A program made the translations under genes and the position numbers. From Geitlerinema sp. S16 (lineage in GTDB: Bacteria > Cyanobacteriota > Cyanobacteriia > Cyanobacteriales > Geitlerinemataceae): 64,000 bases of DNA. The notes beneath the pieces were generated by a model, which worked only from the letters and a program-made list of their open reading frames with translations, was not told the DNA's origin and ran no database searches. The first letter of the stretch is position 1. Every line of letters starts with the position of its first letter. Positions 52,812-61,256 of this stretch are shown piece by piece. The stretch lies in assembly GCA_011390275.1 (NCBI GenBank), contig JAABST010000012.1, forward strand, positions 36,920-100,919. Reading direction: 5' to 3'.

Positions 52812-52959
52812 AACATGGGGGAGCGTGTTTGATAGAAGTATTTACGGCGATTGACACAATTTTTTACCAGCGGCATAACGATATCACCGCAAACTTATCT
52901 CTTAGATTAACTGTTGTGATCGAAGCTCATCAATATTGCCCTGTGTCAGGATTATTGCG

Positions 52960-55128
52960 CTACAGTTCCAGCGCTGCCATAGCTGCCTTAATCAAGCTAA
53001 AGAAATGGGGCTGTGATACCACCACTTCTTTCGCATCATCCCGGCTCGTTCCCAATAGTCCCGTTTTGCTACCCTTGACCACCGACAACACCTGACCGCG
53101 ATCGTTGCGAATCCGTAGCTCACGCCCCCGATCGCCCGCATACAGCCCGCAATTATACGTGCGGGATTCGTGGCGAAACGAGGTGTGTTTGAGGCGTTTG
53201 GGTGATGCGGGCGCTGCGGGTGGTGATGTTTGGATCGGTGGTGTGGTGGATTGAGCGGGGCTAGGAGCTGGGGGTGCGGATGGTGGTGTCAATATGGGGG
53301 GAGGTGATGTATCGAGCGGTGTCGATGTCTCCTCGACGCGATCGGCGCAATCGAGCTGGCGATCGAGATTTATGCTCCGAGTTTTATCCGTGATCCGCAC
53401 GCCCAACAACTCCAACTCGACGCTCACTTTGCCATTCCACTCATTCTCACGCAGCTTAAACGCCACATCCAGCGGCGACGGCAGCGGGCAATATTCCGCC
53501 CAGCCCCAGGCGATCGCCTTCAGGTCTCGCATTCCGGCAAGGGTGTCCTGTTGGAGCCGCAGTTTTAGGCCATCTTTCCCGACTTTGCTTTGCTCGGCGA
53601 TCGTCACATTTGACGCCCAAAACACCGGATTGGCATTACCAATGCCACAGGGATGCAGGCGATCGATCTCGCGATATAAATCCAGATCAATTTCATCAAA
53701 AGCGGCTTCGGCGTCAATCTCGATCAGCGGTTTGAGATCCTCCGGTTTGAGGCAGTCGTGAGCAAACTGGCTCAGGCAATCGCGAAACGCCGTCAAATTT
53801 TCTCCCGCCATCGAAAAGCCGCCTGCCGCCGGATGTCCGCCATATTTTCCCAGCAGGTCACCGCAGGCATTCAGTCCCTCAAACACGTTAAATTCCGGGA
53901 TACCCCGCGCCGAGCCGCGAATTTCCGTTTGTTCCGCGTCTTCATACGTCCCAATAAACACCGGCACACCGTAGCGCTCCACCAGCCGCGACGCCACAAT
54001 CCCGATGACACCGTGATGCCATCCCGGCTGTACCACCACCAGCACCCGATCGCGCCGAATCTGCTCGATTCCGTAGGATTCACACCAGGCGATCGCCTCG
54101 GTCTGAATTTCGGAACACATCTCTTGGCGCTCCTTATTGGTCTGCTCGCACACCATCGCCTGTTCGAGCGCGACGCCCTCGTCATCGGTGGTCAGCAGTT
54201 CAATCACGGCTTTCGGATCACCGATCCGACCGATCGCATTAATGCGGGGGCCCAAACGAAAGCCGATCGCGTCGGGTTTCAGCGCTTTTTTACTACCAGA
54301 ACCTGACACCTGGGTGAGGGCTTGGATGCCGGGGATCTGTGAGTGGGGGATGAGTTTTAAACCCTGCTGAACCCAACGCCGGTTAACACCCGTGAGGGGG
54401 GCAAGGTCGGCGATCGTTCCGAGGGTCAGCAGTTCGAGCATCGGCATTTCCAGCCTTTGCGTTTGGCCGTAGATTTCCGCCAGGGTCATCGCCAATAGGT
54501 ACGCGACCCCGACACCGGCCATACCGCAATAGGGCGAGGCGGTGTCGATCATTTTCGGGTTGAGGATGGCGGAGGCGGGCGGGAGTTTGGCGGGGAGGTC
54601 GTGGTGGTCGGTGATGATCACGTCAAGACCGCGATCGCGGGCGTGCTTGATCGCATCGTAGGCGGCAATACCGTTATCGACCGTGATGATCAAACTGACG
54701 CCGTCGTCGGCAAGGCGATCGACGATACGTGAATTAATGCCGTAGCCGTCGTTCATCCGGCTGGGAATGGCGTAGTCGATGTCGGCGCTGAAACTACGGA
54801 GCGCCCGCAGCAGTAGCGCCGTGCTGGTCATGCCGTCGGCGTCGTAGTCGCCGCAAATGGCGATTTTTTGATTGGCGGTGATGGCGTCGTGAATTAGGTC
54901 GATCGCGATCGACAGGTCGGCAAAATCGTCGAGTGGGTCAGTGAGGTTGATACGATCGGGGTTAAGGAAGTGCTGGGCGCGATCGGCATCGCTGTGGCCG
55001 CGATTGTGGATAACGCGGGCGAGCAGAGCGGGGAGGCCGGTGGCGAGGCTAAGTTCGGCGATCGCCCAGCCCGGTGGGTCGGCAATCTGCCAACGTTGTT
55101 CGGGGATGTGGGGAGCTGGGCTGGGCAT
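52960..55128 (-). CDS. recJ: Single-stranded-DNA-specific exonuclease RecJ
   Basis: 722 residues. DHH motifs: AICGDYDADGMTSTAL, VDNGIAAYDA, ITDHHDLPA, and a later GWHHGVIGIVASRLVERY and GRSGHPAAGG-like KYGGHPAAGGFSM. Acts 5'-3' on single-stranded DNA in mismatch repair and recombination. Beyond the core, the protein has a Pro/Thr/Ser linker (~615-650) and a C-terminal ~70-residue beta module (KHTSFRHESRTYNCGLYAGD on), seen in cyanobacterial RecJ. Adjacent to the restriction island but its GC-rich, HIP1-bearing composition is resident. Confidence 0.95.
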   Translation of the reverse strand: MPSPAPHIPEQRWQIADPPGWAIAELSLATGLPALLARVIHNRGHSDADRAQHFLNPDRINLTDPLDDFADLSIAIDLIHDAITANQKIAICGDYDADGMTSTALLLRALRSFSADIDYAIPSRMNDGYGINSRIVDRLADDGVSLIITVDNGIAAYDAIKHARDRGLDVIITDHHDLPAKLPPASAILNPKMIDTASPYCGMAGVGVAYLLAMTLAEIYGQTQRLEMPMLELLTLGTIADLAPLTGVNRRWVQQGLKLIPHSQIPGIQALTQVSGSGSKKALKPDAIGFRLGPRINAIGRIGDPKAVIELLTTDDEGVALEQAMVCEQTNKERQEMCSEIQTEAIAWCESYGIEQIRRDRVLVVVQPGWHHGVIGIVASRLVERYGVPVFIGTYEDAEQTEIRGSARGIPEFNVFEGLNACGDLLGKYGGHPAAGGFSMAGENLTAFRDCLSQFAHDCLKPEDLKPLIEIDAEAAFDEIDLDLYREIDRLHPCGIGNANPVFWASNVTIAEQSKVGKDGLKLRLQQDTLAGMRDLKAIAWGWAEYCPLPSPLDVAFKLRENEWNGKVSVELELLGVRITDKTRSINLDRQLDCADRVEETSTPLDTSPPPILTPPSAPPAPSPAQSTTPPIQTSPPAAPASPKRLKHTSFRHESRTYNCGLYAGDRGRELRIRNDRGQVLSVVKGSKTGLLGTSRDDAKEVVVSQPHFFSLIKAAMAALEL

Positions 55129-55666
55129 GGTTCGATTGGCTCGGGGTCGTCGTGTGTCTACGACGATCTTAGGCGGCGTTTTGAGTTACCGACAAGGGGG
55201 TCGTTTGTTGTTTGGCGGATCGGCTTATTTTGTTGCATGGTTCTGTTTGTCGTGATCTATGACGATCTTGGGCGGCGGTCTGATTTAGAGACACGCGCCG
55301 CGATCGTGTGGCCTCTAGACAAACTACGTAAATAAACCTAAGTGTTTACACTTAGGTGTTCTGGATGAAAAACTAGTTCCCGGTGACCACTCTCGAAAAA
55401 AATGTATTCCAAAGTACAAAAAGGTAGAGCACTTTGTTAGTCCTATCGGACATGAGCCACATGCTAGCTTCACAAAACAGTGTTTTTATGCAGTTTTTTC
55501 GGCTAGTTTTTTAAAGATTGGATGAAGTTACGGAGAAAGGATCGACTTTTCCTCAGTGGTGCTGTTACGTTTAGGCCATACGCAGAGAGAAGCATCACGG
55601 AACACCGGGTTGAAGTCTCTGAAGATCCTGAATTTTACGGACTCTCGATTTCGGAGAGCGAAAACC
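55129..55666. other. Intergenic with two short repeats and a palindrome
   Basis: About 540 bases between the divergent recJ and PEP-CTERM genes. The motif TCTA(C/T)GACGATCTT then (A/G)GGCGGCG occurs twice, at 55157 and 55256, 99 bases apart. A perfect 10-bp palindrome ACCTAAGTGT TT ACACTTAGGT lies at 55336-55357. A GGAG ribosome site for the next gene is at about 55651. No gene. Confidence 0.5.
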
Positions 55667-56293
55667 ATGAAGAAACTACTCGTCGCGACTACATCTAGTC
55701 TTTTTGCTCTAAGCCTCAGTGCTGGGATGGCTCAAGCTGGTACAGCAGATTGTGCTTTGAGTGATGTCACCGCTAATCTGATCTCAGGCACGGTGGATGC
55801 TACAGCCTGCGTTGGAGAGCTAGAAATCGGTGATACTGAATGGGATTACAACAATGATGTCCTCGGAGATGGCAACCCGCTATTGAGCGAGCTTAATAAC
55901 CTCTTTGATGTTAACTACGATTGGACGTTTGTTAATAAGGACGAAAATTCTGGTTCTAACGCAGGATTTGATGCATTCTCAACTACTAAGTCTGGAACTT
56001 GGAGCGTTGATAGCGCTTTGGATGGTCCGTTCGCGATCAGCCTCAAAGCCGGTACCGGCTTCTCGGTCTATCTGTTCGATAACTTAACCCAAGCCGTCTC
56101 CAGTGGAACATGGTCCACGCTTGGTATCGAAAATGATGGTGGTAAGCAACCGAATCTATCCCATATTTCTCTATTCAAAACGACGACAAGCACCTGCACA
56201 GACTGCGAGCCTAATCCCGTCCCCGAACCGGGTCTAGCGATCGGCCTTGGTGCAATGGCACTCGGCGCAATCAAAGCTCGCAAACGCGGCTAA
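55667..56293 (+). CDS. PEP-CTERM sorted secreted protein
   Basis: 208 residues from ATG 55667, with GGAG upstream. Signal peptide (LLVATTSSLFALSLS, AQA) and a PEP-CTERM tail: PNPVPEPGLAIGLGAMALGA then KARKRG. The tail is recognised by an exosortase, which is not encoded in the window. The body (~25-180) is polar and Asn/Asp/Ser-rich with several Cys (CALSD, CVGEL, CTDCEP) and reads like a beta-rich extracellular protein. Function unknown. A terminator and a MITE copy follow. Confidence 0.85.
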   Translation: MKKLLVATTSSLFALSLSAGMAQAGTADCALSDVTANLISGTVDATACVGELEIGDTEWDYNNDVLGDGNPLLSELNNLFDVNYDWTFVNKDENSGSNAGFDAFSTTKSGTWSVDSALDGPFAISLKAGTGFSVYLFDNLTQAVSSGTWSTLGIENDGGKQPNLSHISLFKTTTSTCTDCEPNPVPEPGLAIGLGAMALGAIKARKRG

Positions 56294-56345
56294 GTTGTAC
56301 AGCGCGACAGAAGATCTCTGAGTTAAGTACAAGGTGAAAACAAAG

Positions 56346-56373
56346 AGGGTTCCCAGGAATGGGAACCCTTTTT
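56346..56373 (+). terminator. Rho-independent terminator of the PEP-CTERM gene
   Basis: AGGGTTCCC (56346-56354) pairs exactly with GGGAACCCT (56361-56369), then T's follow. A 9-bp stem with a 6-base loop, about 50 bases after the stop. Confidence 0.85.
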
Positions 56374-56380
56374 GTTGTTT

Positions 56381-56496
56381 TATAGCAAAAAACGATTTGG
56401 TTAGGACGTATAAAAAAAGCTGAGAGCACTGAGCGGAGTCGAAGTGCGGTTTTCAACTTAGACGAGAGTGTCCTAATACAATCGGCTTATCCTATA
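56381..56496. mobile_element. MITE family with TATAG ends, copy 2 (116 bp)
   Basis: Near-identical to 27566-27682. The two ends match each other inverted at about 20 of 27 positions (TATAG...CGATT...TTAGGAC). It lies directly after the terminator and before the pentapeptide gene. Confidence 0.75.
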
Positions 56497-56532
56497 TAGG
56501 ACAGTCAAAACCCTATGGTGCAGGTGTTCCGC

Positions 56533-57702
56533 CTACTCGATCGCCAAGCCGATCGCCCCGATCGCATCCACGCCCTTAAACGTCGCCTCCAATAACACCA
56601 CCTCCGAAAAATCCACATAGCGGACGATCGCCCCATCCAACACCGCCTGCGTCAGATCCGCCTCGCGTAACACCGTCTCCCACAGCCGCGCCGACGTTAA
56701 ATTCGCCGAATACAAATACGCCCGCGATAAATTCGTCCCCGTCAAATCTGCCCCCACCAGCTCACTCTCTGACAACACCGCCCCCGACAAATCGGCAAAC
56801 TCCAAATTCGCCCCCGACAAATCCGCCAGATTCAGGCTCGCCCCCGACAAATCCGCATCACCAAAATCCGCTCCGATCGCCAGCGCCCCCGTCAAGCTTG
56901 CCCCTGTCAGCGTCGCCCGATTCGCCCGCACCCCCGTCAGCGTCGCCCGACGTAAATTCGCCTCCCAGAGGAAACTATCCACCAGCCGCGCATTCGTAAA
57001 ATTCGCCTCGATCGCCGAAATACTATCCAGCCGCGCACTCTCGCCGCTCACGTCATTTAGCAGCGCCCCATCAAAAACCGCCTGCTGCAAATTCGCATAG
57101 CGCCAGTTCGCAAACGACAGCTTCGCGCCGGTGAAATCCACCCGCACGAAATCGCTTTCCCGCAGATTTACCCGCCCCATCAAGGCATAGCGAAAACTCG
57201 CATCCGTCGCATCCGCTTCAAGCCAGATGCTACCGCCCAGCTTCGCGCCATCGAACGAGGCTCGACGGGCATAGCTGGCGGAAAAGTCGGCGAGGGAAAA
57301 GTCGGCGCTGTCGGCGATCGCATTACGGAGGTCGGCGCGGCGGAAGATGGCGTTAATGCCGTCGGCGCGATCGAGTTCGGCGCGATCAAGAATCGCGTCG
57401 GTGAAGTTCGTATGGGTCAGCGTGGTTTCGCTGAGGATCGCGCCGGTAAGATTCGAGCCGGACAGATCCGCGCCGCTGAGGTCGGATTCGCGCAGGGTGA
57501 CGCCCGCTAGGTCGAGATTGGACAGGTCGGCATCGGTTAGATTGCAGCGCACGCAAACGCCGGTCGCCGCCAAATCCCGCAGGTCGCGATCGCTGGCCGC
57601 CATTGCAGGCGCGAGGGTGGACATCAGTGGGGCGATCGCGCCTAGAAATGCCATCACCGTCGATCGTGTCACCATTTGCCCCAATCCCGCTAACTCTTGC
57701 AT
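56533..57702 (-). CDS. Pentapeptide-repeat protein, exported
   Basis: 389 residues. N-terminal hydrophobic stretch (MAFLGAIAPLMSTLAPAMA) of a signal peptide or anchor, then CVRCNLTDADLSNLDLAG. From about 55 to 375 nearly every five residues follow A(D/N)LxX, e.g. DLSGADLSGSNLTGAIL, a right-handed quadrilateral beta-helix. Some repeats are replaced by FxxA variants. The Cys pair CVRC lies at the helix cap. Such proteins occur in the cyanobacterial periplasm; the role is unknown. Nothing like DNA-gyrase-mimic features is clear. Confidence 0.9.
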   Translation of the reverse strand: MQELAGLGQMVTRSTVMAFLGAIAPLMSTLAPAMAASDRDLRDLAATGVCVRCNLTDADLSNLDLAGVTLRESDLSGADLSGSNLTGAILSETTLTHTNFTDAILDRAELDRADGINAIFRRADLRNAIADSADFSLADFSASYARRASFDGAKLGGSIWLEADATDASFRYALMGRVNLRESDFVRVDFTGAKLSFANWRYANLQQAVFDGALLNDVSGESARLDSISAIEANFTNARLVDSFLWEANLRRATLTGVRANRATLTGASLTGALAIGADFGDADLSGASLNLADLSGANLEFADLSGAVLSESELVGADLTGTNLSRAYLYSANLTSARLWETVLREADLTQAVLDGAIVRYVDFSEVVLLEATFKGVDAIGAIGLAIE

Positions 57703-57829
57703 ATTAATTACTTAACTTGAATCCTGATATGAGTTGATGTGAGTCTTGATTGAACCCTATCTGTGAATCCTATCTGTGAATACTGCGTATGAGGCTCGGC
57801 GATCGTGCCAATTCCCAGACACCTCAACC

Positions 57830-59197
57830 TTACTCATTCATATTGCGATAGGTCGCCACCGCCGACGGCGAGATACGGTTGAGATAGCGGAAAATCCAAT
57901 ATTTCATCACCGTATCGAGAATGACCGGAAAGGTCGCAATAAACAGAAAGTTAAACTGACGATTTTCGGCTAAACCAAAATGATTAAATATCCCTTCGAG
58001 AACAATTTCCCAGCCGTGGGGTGAGTGATACCCGACAAAAATATCGGTAAACAGAATAATAATAAAGGCCTTTGCGCTATCGCTTAAGCCGTAGACCAGA
58101 TCATCGATAAAGGATTTGACGATCTCGACTTCACGCCGACTAACGATCAGCACAATACAAAAGGAGAACAGGGAAAACAGATCCGAAAAAACGTTTTCAA
58201 CCGCATTTCCACTACGTGATTCAAATTCTTCGGCAATCTCAAATGCTTTCTCTTGAACCGCTTTTTCGCGTTCCTCGTCTGACAGCAACGGCGCACGACC
58301 AATCATCGCTTGGAATTGGATCATTTCTTCATAGTGACGCAGCTCCATAAAGGCTTCTTCTTCAAAGTCTTGATTGATGAAAACACTGTTTTTCTCTTCC
58401 CAGAAATTTTCATAAATCGGTTTGACGATAAGATTTTTTGAGACCTGATGCACGAGCAGCGGAATCAAAATGAGCATCAAGATAAACTTGAGCGAAATCA
58501 CCGTTTTGCTTTTGGAGTCGCGAAACTTTGCGACCACATCTTCTTCGGCTTCTGGGTCTAGCTCGCGTCGAATCCGATCGAGCGTCCGCAAAATAGATCG
58601 CGGTAACAGACTCGCTGACCCCGAGAGCGATTCGACCTCTTTACTCCCATCCGCCCGCAACTGGGGCATCCCGGTTGATGATGTGCCCGACTTGCCGTCG
58701 ATGCTCAGGAAGGACGATGGCGGGGAGGCGCTGGTGATGACGGTGACGGGTCGATCGAGGTCGCGGTAGCGCTTGAGGACGGTGTCGATGAAGCGTAGGC
58801 GATCGAGGATTTCGGCGAAATCGTAGTCTGGGGTGTAGCGATCGTCGGGGGAATATTCGTAGCCGCTGGCGTCGCTGGCTTCGAGGGGGATAGCGGGGAG
58901 AGAGCGTTCGTTGAGAAAATTCAGGGTCGATCGGCTGGCGTTAAATTCGGTGAGGCGACCCCGAACATCGTTGAGCAGACGATCGACTTCAGCGCGAAAT
59001 TGCCCGAGTTCCAGACTGCTATATTGCGACGATCGGCGCGGGATCGGCTGGCCGTCAAAATAGCGCTGCTCGATTTGTTCGATTTGCTGGGCTGCGACGT
59101 AGGCGGCGTCGAGGGCGCGTTCGGGGGTTTTGCAATACCAGCGGTGCAGATTGTAGAGCGGTGCGAGAATGCCGCGCGAGCGATTGGAAGAGTTCAT
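57830..59197 (-). CDS. pxcA: Proton extrusion protein PxcA (CemA family)
   Basis: 455 residues. The N-terminal ~240 residues are soluble (LYNLHRWYCKTPERALDAAY, QIEQIEQRYFDGQPIP); the C-terminal ~220 have four hydrophobic helices separated by charged segments (VISLKFILMLILIPLLVHQV; FCIVLIVSRREVEI; AFIIILFTDIFVGYHSPHGWE; FLFIATFPVILDTVMKYWI), the CemA domain. PxcA is needed for light-driven proton extrusion in the cytoplasmic membrane; HSPHGWE is highly conserved. The long soluble N-terminus is the usual cyanobacterial form. Stands alone. Confidence 0.92.
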   Translation of the reverse strand: MNSSNRSRGILAPLYNLHRWYCKTPERALDAAYVAAQQIEQIEQRYFDGQPIPRRSSQYSSLELGQFRAEVDRLLNDVRGRLTEFNASRSTLNFLNERSLPAIPLEASDASGYEYSPDDRYTPDYDFAEILDRLRFIDTVLKRYRDLDRPVTVITSASPPSSFLSIDGKSGTSSTGMPQLRADGSKEVESLSGSASLLPRSILRTLDRIRRELDPEAEEDVVAKFRDSKSKTVISLKFILMLILIPLLVHQVSKNLIVKPIYENFWEEKNSVFINQDFEEEAFMELRHYEEMIQFQAMIGRAPLLSDEEREKAVQEKAFEIAEEFESRSGNAVENVFSDLFSLFSFCIVLIVSRREVEIVKSFIDDLVYGLSDSAKAFIIILFTDIFVGYHSPHGWEIVLEGIFNHFGLAENRQFNFLFIATFPVILDTVMKYWIFRYLNRISPSAVATYRNMNE

Positions 59198-59373
59198 CGG
59201 ATCAAGCTCGGTGCGGTAAGCGTGGGCGGAAGCGTGGATTGTGTTTCGGCACGTGAGAAGAAACGCAACGGGTTAGCTTTGATGGCTTAGTATGGTAGCA
59301 AATTTACGTTTTTTGTCCGGTATCGCTGTGAAATTGCGGACGTATTACCATTTTTTTCGCGGTCTCCACGGCG

Positions 59374-60084
59374 TTAATTTTCCGGCTTAGCGTCACGATC
59401 GCGCTCAAACATATCGAGATTCATTGCGTCACTTTCGGTTTGGCGCGGGCTGCGATCGTTAGATTGTGGGTCGGCTTGCGGGTCGGCTTGCGGGTCGGCC
59501 TGAGACGGGTCGAGCTGGGATGAATCGGTGGCGGGATCGCGGGGATCGCGCAAATTGCGTAAGGTCTCTTCGGAATTGCCAAAATCGATCTGATTTTCGG
59601 GGTTGGCACGGAGCCGATCGAGCGGCGAGAGCAACGGCTGGCGTAGATCGCTGTTGCGATCGAGTGCCGATCGTGAGCTGGGCGTGATCCCCAGGGTGGC
59701 ACGCTCGCCGCCGACTTCGCGGATCAGATCAAGGACTTGCATGACGCGATCGTACTCAACGCTCGGGTTGGCATACAGCACGATCGGCTCATTCGGGCGA
59801 GTCTGCTGATGGCGTGCGAGCTGCGCGGCCAGGTCTTGGAAGCTAATCGGTTGAGTCTCGCGGTTGAGATAAATTTGACCACCGGCATCGATGCTAACCG
59901 GCAACATCTGGCTCATGAACGAGTCACCGGTGCTGGCCTGGGGCAGATTTTGCGTTAGGGCTTGCTGTCGCGTCAGGCCAACCGCGCCAAGAATAAAGAA
60001 CGTCAAAATACAAAAAATGACGTCCATCAAGGGCAAGATTTCGATGCGGGCGTTATCAGCAGGGGTCTCGAAGTTGAGTTTCAT
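59374..60084 (-). CDS. exbD: ExbD/TolR biopolymer transport protein with a repeat tail
   Basis: 236 residues, longer than the usual ~140. The single N-terminal membrane helix has IEILPLMDVIFCILTFFILG with the proton-carrying Asp (PLMDVIF). A periplasmic ExbD domain follows to ~155. The last ~80 residues are a low-complexity tail with three QADP-like repeats and DPRDP, TDSSQLDPSQAD, probably disordered. Downstream partner of exbB (17 bases apart), so energising complex ExbBD. No TonB gene adjacent; which TonB-dependent or other system it powers is unknown. Confidence 0.9.
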   Translation of the reverse strand: MKLNFETPADNARIEILPLMDVIFCILTFFILGAVGLTRQQALTQNLPQASTGDSFMSQMLPVSIDAGGQIYLNRETQPISFQDLAAQLARHQQTRPNEPIVLYANPSVEYDRVMQVLDLIREVGGERATLGITPSSRSALDRNSDLRQPLLSPLDRLRANPENQIDFGNSEETLRNLRDPRDPATDSSQLDPSQADPQADPQADPQSNDRSPRQTESDAMNLDMFERDRDAKPEN

Positions 60085-60101
60085 ATTGACCGGTTCATCG
60101 G

Positions 60102-60800
60102 TTACTGAGGCGGTTCGGACGGGGTTTTATCCGGGGTTTTATCTAGGGTTTCATCTTTGGCGATCGCGGCGATCGAACCTGCTGCCCACGCCTGACGGTA
60201 CATCAGCTCTAGATCGTTCCCCGCCTTGCGAAAAATCCGTGCTTGGTTCGAGATAAACAGTTGGAACAGGCGGTAAAACGACAAACTGACGATCGCCACG
60301 ATCAAGCCTGTGGCGGTACTGATCAGCGATTCGCCGATCCCCAGGGTAACGCCCGTCGTGGCCTGCGTTCCCAGATCGCTAATCTGGATTGAACTGAGGG
60401 ATTCGATCAAGCCGGAGACCGTACCGAGCAAACCCAGCAGCGGCGCGATCGCGATCGTCCCTTCCAGCACCTTGTCCCCCCGTCGCATATTGGCTAGCTC
60501 ATCATCCGCCGCCGCTTCGAGGGCAAGCTGAAACAACTCGGGAGCCGGTTGATCAAGCTTGAGCGCGGAAAAGAGAAACCGCCCGATCGGCTGTTCTCGT
60601 CCCTGGCGTGCCACCTCCTGCGCCGCCTTCCAATCGCGCGGAGCCGTTTCGAGAATCCGACTCACCACCTCGCGCTCTTTGAGCAAAACTTGCGACCAAA
60701 ACCACAGCCGTTCCGCCACCGTTCCCACAGCCAGGATCGATAACAGCAGCAGCGGATACATCGTCAATCCGCCCTTTTCGAGCAACTCTCCAATATTCAC
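60102..60800 (-). CDS. exbB: ExbB/TolQ/MotA proton-channel protein
   Basis: 232 residues. Three membrane helices: near the N-terminus ([20 protein letters not shown]), at ~115-140 ([20 protein letters not shown]) and ~155-180 ([21 protein letters not shown]). The conserved [14 protein letters not shown] and the Thr/Ser-rich third helix that lines the proton path are intact. Forms the motor with ExbD, encoded 17 bases downstream. Members without TonB also serve in gliding or polar machinery; the target cannot be read here. Confidence 0.92.
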   Translation of the reverse strand: MNIGELLEKGGLTMYPLLLLSILAVGTVAERLWFWSQVLLKEREVVSRILETAPRDWKAAQEVARQGREQPIGRFLFSALKLDQPAPELFQLALEAAADDELANMRRGDKVLEGTIAIAPLLGLLGTVSGLIESLSSIQISDLGTQATTGVTLGIGESLISTATGLIVAIVSLSFYRLFQLFISNQARIFRKAGNDLELMYRQAWAAGSIAAIAKDETLDKTPDKTPSEPPQ

Positions 60801-61256
60801 GCAGTTTGGCTCCTCTCGGAATCGTTACAGACAAGACATTACGACATTTGGCGATCGTGTACATTCACGCCTGACAGGATGCGCTTGGTTAGACACATCG
60901 GACGGGGCGCAATGACAGACGGTTCGGTACTGTAGGATCGCCACACAGTACAGTCGATCGGTATTCACCGAGACCGAAACGGTTTGAGCGTTGGATTGTG
61001 CGCGGGTCGGAACTGATTGTAGCCAAGTTTTGATCCTGAATTCACAAAAACCACGGGGAAACCTTGGGTTTGCTTGGCTAGGGTGTATGAACCGGTGGCA
61101 CTGATACGATGATTGGGTCTTTACTGTTTTGATCTTGTTTGATTTTGATACTGACGATATTGCCTCAGCCAATGCTGATTCAAAACATCCAGTATCCGTA
61201 CGCTTTGCTCGTCCCCCTTTCGCGATCGCCCCTATCAATGCATCCCCACGCCTTCG
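60801..61256. other. Intergenic between divergent exbB and the CHASE2 cyclase
   Basis: About 455 bases. Promoters for both genes are expected. No RNA gene or repeat recognised. It is poor in coding signal on both strands. Confidence 0.4.
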
